9,854 nt of DNA. Source: GWA2-66-18 sp964537395 (GTDB lineage Bacteria; Elusimicrobiota; Elusimicrobia; UBA1565; UBA9628). This document shows positions 7,001 through 9,854 of this stretch, one piece after another. Numbering within the stretch: position 1 is the first letter of the stretch; the number at the start of each line of letters is the position of its first letter. The position numbers and the translations under genes were made by a program. Where the stretch lies: positions 1 to 9,854 of the forward strand of contig CAZIBN010000100.1 in the NCBI GenBank assembly GCA_964537395.1, in the 5' to 3' direction. Under the pieces are notes generated by a model. That model saw only the letters and a program-made list of their open reading frames with translations. It was not told the origin of the DNA and did no database searches.

Positions 7001-8425
7001 CTCGACGGCCTATTGGAGAGCGTAGGCATCCTGCCGCGCTGGCTGCCGGCGTACGACGCCGCGCTGCAGCGCCGCCTGGGCCGCCTCGGGCCCGAAGAAC
7101 GCCGCTTCGACGCGGCGCGCGCGGCCGATCCCGACTGCGCGGCCGCGCACATGTTCCGCGGCGCCTTCGAGCGGCGCGCGGGCGACCCCGCCGCGGCGGC
7201 GCGCGCGTTCGCCCAGGCGATGGAACTCGACCCCGCGCTCGCCGGGCTCTCCGCTTTGCGCGGCCAGGCGCTGTACGAGGCCGGCGACCTCGAGGGCGCG
7301 ATCGAGGAAGGCCACCGCGCGATGCGCTTCAACCCGGAGAACCAGGCCCCGTTCCAACGCATCCTGCGCGGCGAGGTCCCCGGCAGCGAGACGCTCGGCC
7401 CCGTCGAAGGCTGCTGGGACTGGAGCCTCGCCCGCCCGGTCCTCGAGAGCTACCTTCGCGCGCATCCCGGCGAGGTCTGGGCGTCGGCGCTGCTGGCCGG
7501 CTCACGGGGCGCGGCCAACACGCCGGAGGGCCTCAAGTTCGCGATCGGCTCGCTCGAGTCCGCCGTGGCGCTCGAGCCGCGCCGCGCCTGGTACCGGACC
7601 TACCTCGGGCGCATGAAGATATTCTCGGGCGACGCGGCCGGCCTCGTCGACATGGATGAGGGCATCCGGCTCGACCCGACCTGCGCGTGGCTGCGCTCGT
7701 GGAAGGGCCTGGCCCTCCTCAAGCTCGGCCGGCTCAAGGAATCGCGCGCGTGCCTCGACGCCGCGATGTCGCTGTCCCCTTGGTACGACCGCCACTACTG
7801 GTGGCGCGGCGTCGTCAACACGCGCGAGGGCCGCGTCGAGGAAGCCATCTCCGACCTGACGGCCGCGATCAAGCGCCTGCCCGAGATGTCGCTTTTCTAC
7901 CTCGACCGCGCCGAGGCCCGGCTCAAGGCCGGGCACTGGAAGGAGACCGTCGCCGATCTGACGACGGCGGCTGACATGGACTACAAGCTCACGGGCAAGG
8001 TGGCCGAGCTCGACGCGCGCGAGCTCCTCGCGGGGCTGACCCGCGCGGCGGCGGAAGATCCCTCCGACCACCGGGCGCCCGCGTGGCTCGGCTTCGTGAT
8101 GATGCGCGGCGGCGATTACGCCGGCGCCGCGGCCCAGCTTAAGCGCTCCCTGAGCCTCGAGCCGAGCTGGGCGTGGCCCTACGCCTGGCTCGGGCAGGTG
8201 GCCCTGCACTCCGGCCGCCCCGACCAGGCCCTGGTCTTGCTCGCACAGGCCGGCCGCCTGCGCGCCGCTCATCCCGAGGACCACTGCTGGCGCGGCGCCG
8301 CCTTGCTGCAACTGGGACGGACGGCCGAGGCGGAAGCCGAATTCGACCGCTGCCTGCTCCTCGATCCGAAGAACGACGAGGCCCGCGCCCAGCGCGAACG
8401 CTGCCGCGCGGGCGTCCTCCGATGA
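4013..8425 (+). CDS. Giant TPR protein, 1,470 residues, about 40 repeat units
   Basis: A single reading frame encoding almost nothing but TPR-like units. I count about 38-40 second-helix motifs of the form G-R-x-x-E-A-L-x-x-[FY]-x-x-A followed by P, for example EALADYEAVGD and ESLEAYRKALAAAP. There is no signal peptide, membrane helix or catalytic motif. The repeat period breaks at about residues 495-525, 739-780 and 967-1025, dividing it into superhelical blocks. Up to about residue 1,130 the repeats are generic and Ala/Arg/Leu-rich. The last 336 residues are Trp-rich (WWRG, CWRG, SWAWPYAWLG) like the 703-residue TPR protein, and residues 1332-1385 align with that protein. The start at 4013 follows a strong promoter by ten bases; an in-frame ATG at 4025 is the alternative. 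It overlaps the next gene by ATGA. The likely role is a cytoplasmic protein-binding scaffold, with unknown partners. Confidence 0.88.
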   Translation: METRMLQAGENPEAPPRQEQRHKAERLLQRGRLRQAEKAFAALARRGDARAAARLAKVRGLLGLHRRALAALDTAIRLAPRDPGPYGVRALTFVTLGRYADSLADYRKALKLAPGDTGALIQMGKALHLLGRLPEATACYTKAIAASPTSVNAILMRSDALRQAGRLAEALADEERAAALDVQNPALRVRLAKGLMGLGRLQEASALFEELARAHPGDPDAEHWRRKAEHLDGARAKTEASLAKAEASLAQNPLASGSHRQRAQSLLKLGRAAEADEALTRALKLNARDQAARVLRAETRRLLGMPRRALADVDAALKREPGDVNLYSSKARLLHNLGKLREAAAALKAAAKLAPRDPGIQTRLARQLSLLPGGYAAALPHLRRALALKPTEVINYTRRGELYFTLGHHHKALRDLGRAIALRPNGVGAYVLRGECRAALGRWTGALEDFDAAARLEPRNPKSYENRGLALRVLGREDEARRDFDKAVELSPATAWRLTAKPDADAEPYARGRELAIPASRGAEAAVHYARRLEADPGDAESAALLSEAFRLLGRLPEALEAASVAASLAPSDALFARRRVRLLRLMGRHAEFEAECRRLVALEPENGEALGLLGKALILNARHAESLEAYRKALAAAPADPGAHLNVAKAAQRNGLHEEAAARYEAALALAPSNAYGMLAQAYARLGRHEDAVLALTRLLELFPRDAAALARRAQAFLLLGRADEAARDFRRAAALAPPGPNSYARHAASAERAAKSALAPLPAPGRKRAAALARLGRWDEALADYEAVGDWEGRARALSVLGRADEALEALDRAAALEPRRSDLLGRRGSLRQDCGRLDEALADFAAAARAAPEDPALKMRLAQGLLLAARYEEAAAQCDAALALDGTMSGALLLRARLWFRAGRHAEAAAGCDAVLAGDPSSVEARVLRGEALSALGRHEECAEEFGRLAAGDFPHAYAVEMRDQSWRRAGREDLAGQDRGLGPLSPEEAGKPLDGLLESVGILPRWLPAYDAALQRRLGRLGPEERRFDAARAADPDCAAAHMFRGAFERRAGDPAAAARAFAQAMELDPALAGLSALRGQALYEAGDLEGAIEEGHRAMRFNPENQAPFQRILRGEVPGSETLGPVEGCWDWSLARPVLESYLRAHPGEVWASALLAGSRGAANTPEGLKFAIGSLESAVALEPRRAWYRTYLGRMKIFSGDAAGLVDMDEGIRLDPTCAWLRSWKGLALLKLGRLKESRACLDAAMSLSPWYDRHYWWRGVVNTREGRVEEAISDLTAAIKRLPEMSLFYLDRAEARLKAGHWKETVADLTTAADMDYKLTGKVAELDARELLAGLTRAAAEDPSDHRAPAWLGFVMMRGGDYAGAAAQLKRSLSLEPSWAWPYAWLGQVALHSGRPDQALVLLAQAGRLRAAHPEDHCWRGAALLQLGRTAEAEAEFDRCLLLDPKNDEARAQRERCRAGVLR

Positions 8426-9303
8426 AGCTCGCCCTGCTGCTCGCGCTGCTGCTGCCGGCGAACCTCGCCGCCGAGGACGGGATCAGCGTCGAGTATCTCG
8501 CCGCGCCGGAGAACCAGCTTCTTTGGTTCGTGGAGTCCTGGCACCAGCTGCCGCGGGGCTGGCGGCTGGAGCCGTCCTTGGCGATCTATCGCCCCCCGCA
8601 CGGGAGCGTCGTGCACCGGACGGCGAGCCTCGGCGTGGGCTGGGAGCCGACCCGACGCTGGGATTTTCTCGTGAAGGGAGGATGGACGCCTCCGCGCGAC
8701 GGCTATGAAAGCCGGCACGCGGGGGCCGAGGTCCTCTACTTGATCCTGGACCGCGCTCCGCAAGGAGCGGGCCTCGGGAACCTGAAGGCCGGCCCGGGAG
8801 TGCTCTTCACGCGGCATACCGATGAGAAGCTGAGCCATGTCGACGCGCATTCCGAGCACGCCGGCCGGGTCGTGGTCGAGGAGCTGGCGCTGAGCGTCAA
8901 GGTCGCGCTCGAAGCGGCGCGCAGCCGCTGGACCTTGATCCTGCGCAAGAGCCTCTACGACCACCAGCCGCCGGTGTCTCCCATCGCGCGCTTCGGCGGC
9001 GCGGCCGGCGGAGGGCTCTCGACGCTCGACCATTCGCCCAGCGCCGAGACGGTCCTGCGCGGCTTCAACGACTCGGCGCAGAGCCTGCGCTGGGATCCCC
9101 GGGTGTCGGGGCCCATCGAGTTCTTCCTTCAATACGAGCGCAGCACCTTCACCAACCGCCGCTCGCCCGCCCATGAATACCAGGCCGGCTTCCTCTGGGA
9201 CCTGGGACGCACCGGCTTCGGCCTGACCTTGCGCCGCTACGACGCGCGCGTCCACCACGCCACCGACGCGCTCATCTTCGAATGGAGGCTCAAACTCGCA
9301 TGA
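8422..9303 (+). CDS. Exported protein of beta-barrel character, unknown function
   Basis: A 293-residue protein. The ATG at 8422 overlaps the giant TPR gene's stop (ATGA) and is followed at once by a textbook signal peptide, MKLALLLALLLPANLAA, with probable cleavage after residue 17. That fixes the start here, although the frame is open further upstream. The mature part has many short alternating polar/hydrophobic stretches with aromatic ends, such as SLAIYRPP, ASLGVGWEP, WDFLVKGGW, IEFFLQYERS, AGFLWDLG, FGLTLRRYD and LIFEWRLKL. These are typical of antiparallel beta-strands in a small outer-membrane barrel, and turns rich in G, P, D and R fit between them. It ends in LKLA rather than the usual terminal Phe or Trp, so a periplasmic beta-sandwich is possible. 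I recognise no family. Its position between two TPR genes suggests an envelope function linked to them. Confidence 0.8.
   Translation: MKLALLLALLLPANLAAEDGISVEYLAAPENQLLWFVESWHQLPRGWRLEPSLAIYRPPHGSVVHRTASLGVGWEPTRRWDFLVKGGWTPPRDGYESRHAGAEVLYLILDRAPQGAGLGNLKAGPGVLFTRHTDEKLSHVDAHSEHAGRVVVEELALSVKVALEAARSRWTLILRKSLYDHQPPVSPIARFGGAAGGGLSTLDHSPSAETVLRGFNDSAQSLRWDPRVSGPIEFFLQYERSTFTNRRSPAHEYQAGFLWDLGRTGFGLTLRRYDARVHHATDALIFEWRLKLA
9284..9288 (+). promoter_or_regulatory. Possible Shine-Dalgarno GGAGG for the third TPR gene
   Basis: GGAGG (TGGAGG including 9283) lies 11 bases before the ATG at 9300, inside the end of the preceding gene. The spacing is slightly long but it is the clearest ribosome-binding site seen at any start in this window, and it supports the start at 9300. 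Confidence 0.45.
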
Positions 9304-9854
9304 GCGAATGGCAGGAGCTTCTGAAGCACGGCTCGGCCGGCCTGCCCCCCCTCATCCGGGCACGGCTGCGCAAGCTGTTCATCGAGGACTGTCCCTTCGA
9401 TCTCACCGGTGACGAGCTCAACTTGCACTACGTGATGAGCCTGTGCATCCGCGTCACCTGCCATCGCGTCATCGACGGCCGCCTGCGCCTCTTCACGAAG
9501 AAGGACGAGGCCGGCATGCTGATGAAGGGCGGGCACATCCCGCTGTGCGGCCATCCCTTCACCTGGTTCGCGGTCACGGCGAGCCGGGCGGGCCGCCTCG
9601 GCGGGAGCTGGGCCGCCGCGGACGCGCTGGCCGACATGATCGCGTCCCATCCCGGGAGCGCGTTCCTCCACGCGCTGCGGGGGCTGGCCCTGCTGCCGGT
9701 GCGGCGCTACCAGGACGCCATCGCCGAGTTCACCCGCGCGCTGGCGCTCGACGGGCCGGACGCGCGCGTGCTCGCCTGGCGCGGCTCGGCGTACGTCCAG
9801 CTCACCGATCTCTCGCGCGCGCTGAAGGATCTCGACGCCTCGCAGCTGTTCGTC
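9300..9854 (+). CDS. TPR protein with a GRLRxF N-terminal region, truncated by window end
   Basis: The first 185 residues of a protein that continues past the window. The ATG shares ATGA with the stop of the exported barrel-like protein and has GGAGG 11 bases upstream. Residues 1-115 are not TPR: they contain four cysteines (31, 49, 54, 83), GRLRLF (60-65) and HIPLCGHPFTWF (79-90). This resembles the start of the 703-residue TPR protein, where GRLRTF is likewise followed by about 60 residues and then the first TPR. Two TPR units follow: about 118-152 (RYQDAIAEFTRALALDGPD) and 155-185 (AWRG at 159-162, LSRALKDLDA). There is no signal peptide, so it is probably cytoplasmic. It appears to be a further member of the local TPR family, with repeats likely to continue downstream. 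Confidence 0.82.
   Translation, partial: MSEWQELLKHGSAGLPPLIRARLRKLFIEDCPFDLTGDELNLHYVMSLCIRVTCHRVIDGRLRLFTKKDEAGMLMKGGHIPLCGHPFTWFAVTASRAGRLGGSWAAADALADMIASHPGSAFLHALRGLALLPVRRYQDAIAEFTRALALDGPDARVLAWRGSAYVQLTDLSRALKDLDASQLFV

Noticed and set aside
8173..8421. Upstream extension of the barrel-like protein's frame
   Set aside because: It would bury the signal peptide inside the protein and overlap the TPR gene by about 250 bases. The ATG at 8422 with an immediate signal peptide is far better.
4013..8425. O-GlcNAc-transferase or kinase domain attached to the TPR array
   Set aside because: The repeats continue to the last residues and I see no glycosyltransferase, kinase or other catalytic motif.
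8269..9258. A 329-codon minus-strand open frame opposite the barrel-like gene
   Set aside because: Codon-register shadow. The plus strand has a clear signal peptide and ATGA overlaps at both ends.

Overview
This is a very GC-rich bacterial window that is almost entirely coding. It holds seven genes in three transcription units, and none looks like a phage, transposon or RNA gene. The dominant theme is tetratricopeptide-repeat (TPR) proteins: one of 703 residues, one of 1,470 residues, and a third that runs off the right edge. The rest are a sulfotransferase / APS-kinase pair, a secreted cysteine-rich protein and a secreted protein that resembles a beta-barrel. No taxonomic marker is present. 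The GC content, the many unattached TPR proteins and the DUF2061-APS kinase fusion would suit an environmental Gram-negative lineage such as high-GC Elusimicrobiota (or a similar TPR-rich phylum), but this is only an inference.

Unit A (1-3079, plus strand) holds the C-terminal end of a PAPS-type sulfotransferase, a membrane-anchored adenylylsulfate kinase (DUF2061 + CysC) that would make PAPS for it, and a 703-residue TPR protein. Adjacent genes share four bases (ATGA, GTGA), so translation is probably coupled. The ATP sulfurylase that would make APS is not in the window.

Unit B (3927-3076, minus strand) is a single gene for an exported protein with 15 cysteines. Its stop codon overlaps the stop of unit A head-on in a shared CTAG. 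Its start faces unit C across an 85-bp, comparatively AT-rich gap, the only real intergenic stretch here. That gap carries two good-looking sigma70-type promoters, each so close to its start codon that both mRNAs would be leaderless or nearly so.

Unit C (4013 to beyond 9854, plus strand) encodes a giant protein with about 40 TPR-like units, a small exported protein of beta-strand character, and the start of a third TPR protein. These are again joined by ATGA overlaps. The three TPR proteins look like relatives. The 703-residue protein and the right-edge protein share a non-TPR N-terminal region with a GRLRxF motif. The 703-residue and 1,470-residue proteins share a 54-residue segment that aligns without gaps near their C-termini. 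All three use a Trp-rich TPR variant with a recurring WRG motif.

A cautious reading is a sulfation module (membrane-tethered PAPS synthesis plus sulfotransferase) beside an expanding family of TPR scaffold proteins and two envelope proteins. The target of sulfation and the partners of the TPR proteins cannot be read from the sequence. There is no gene-free stretch above 300 bases, and I see no tRNA, rRNA, CRISPR array, insertion sequence or convincing intrinsic terminator.
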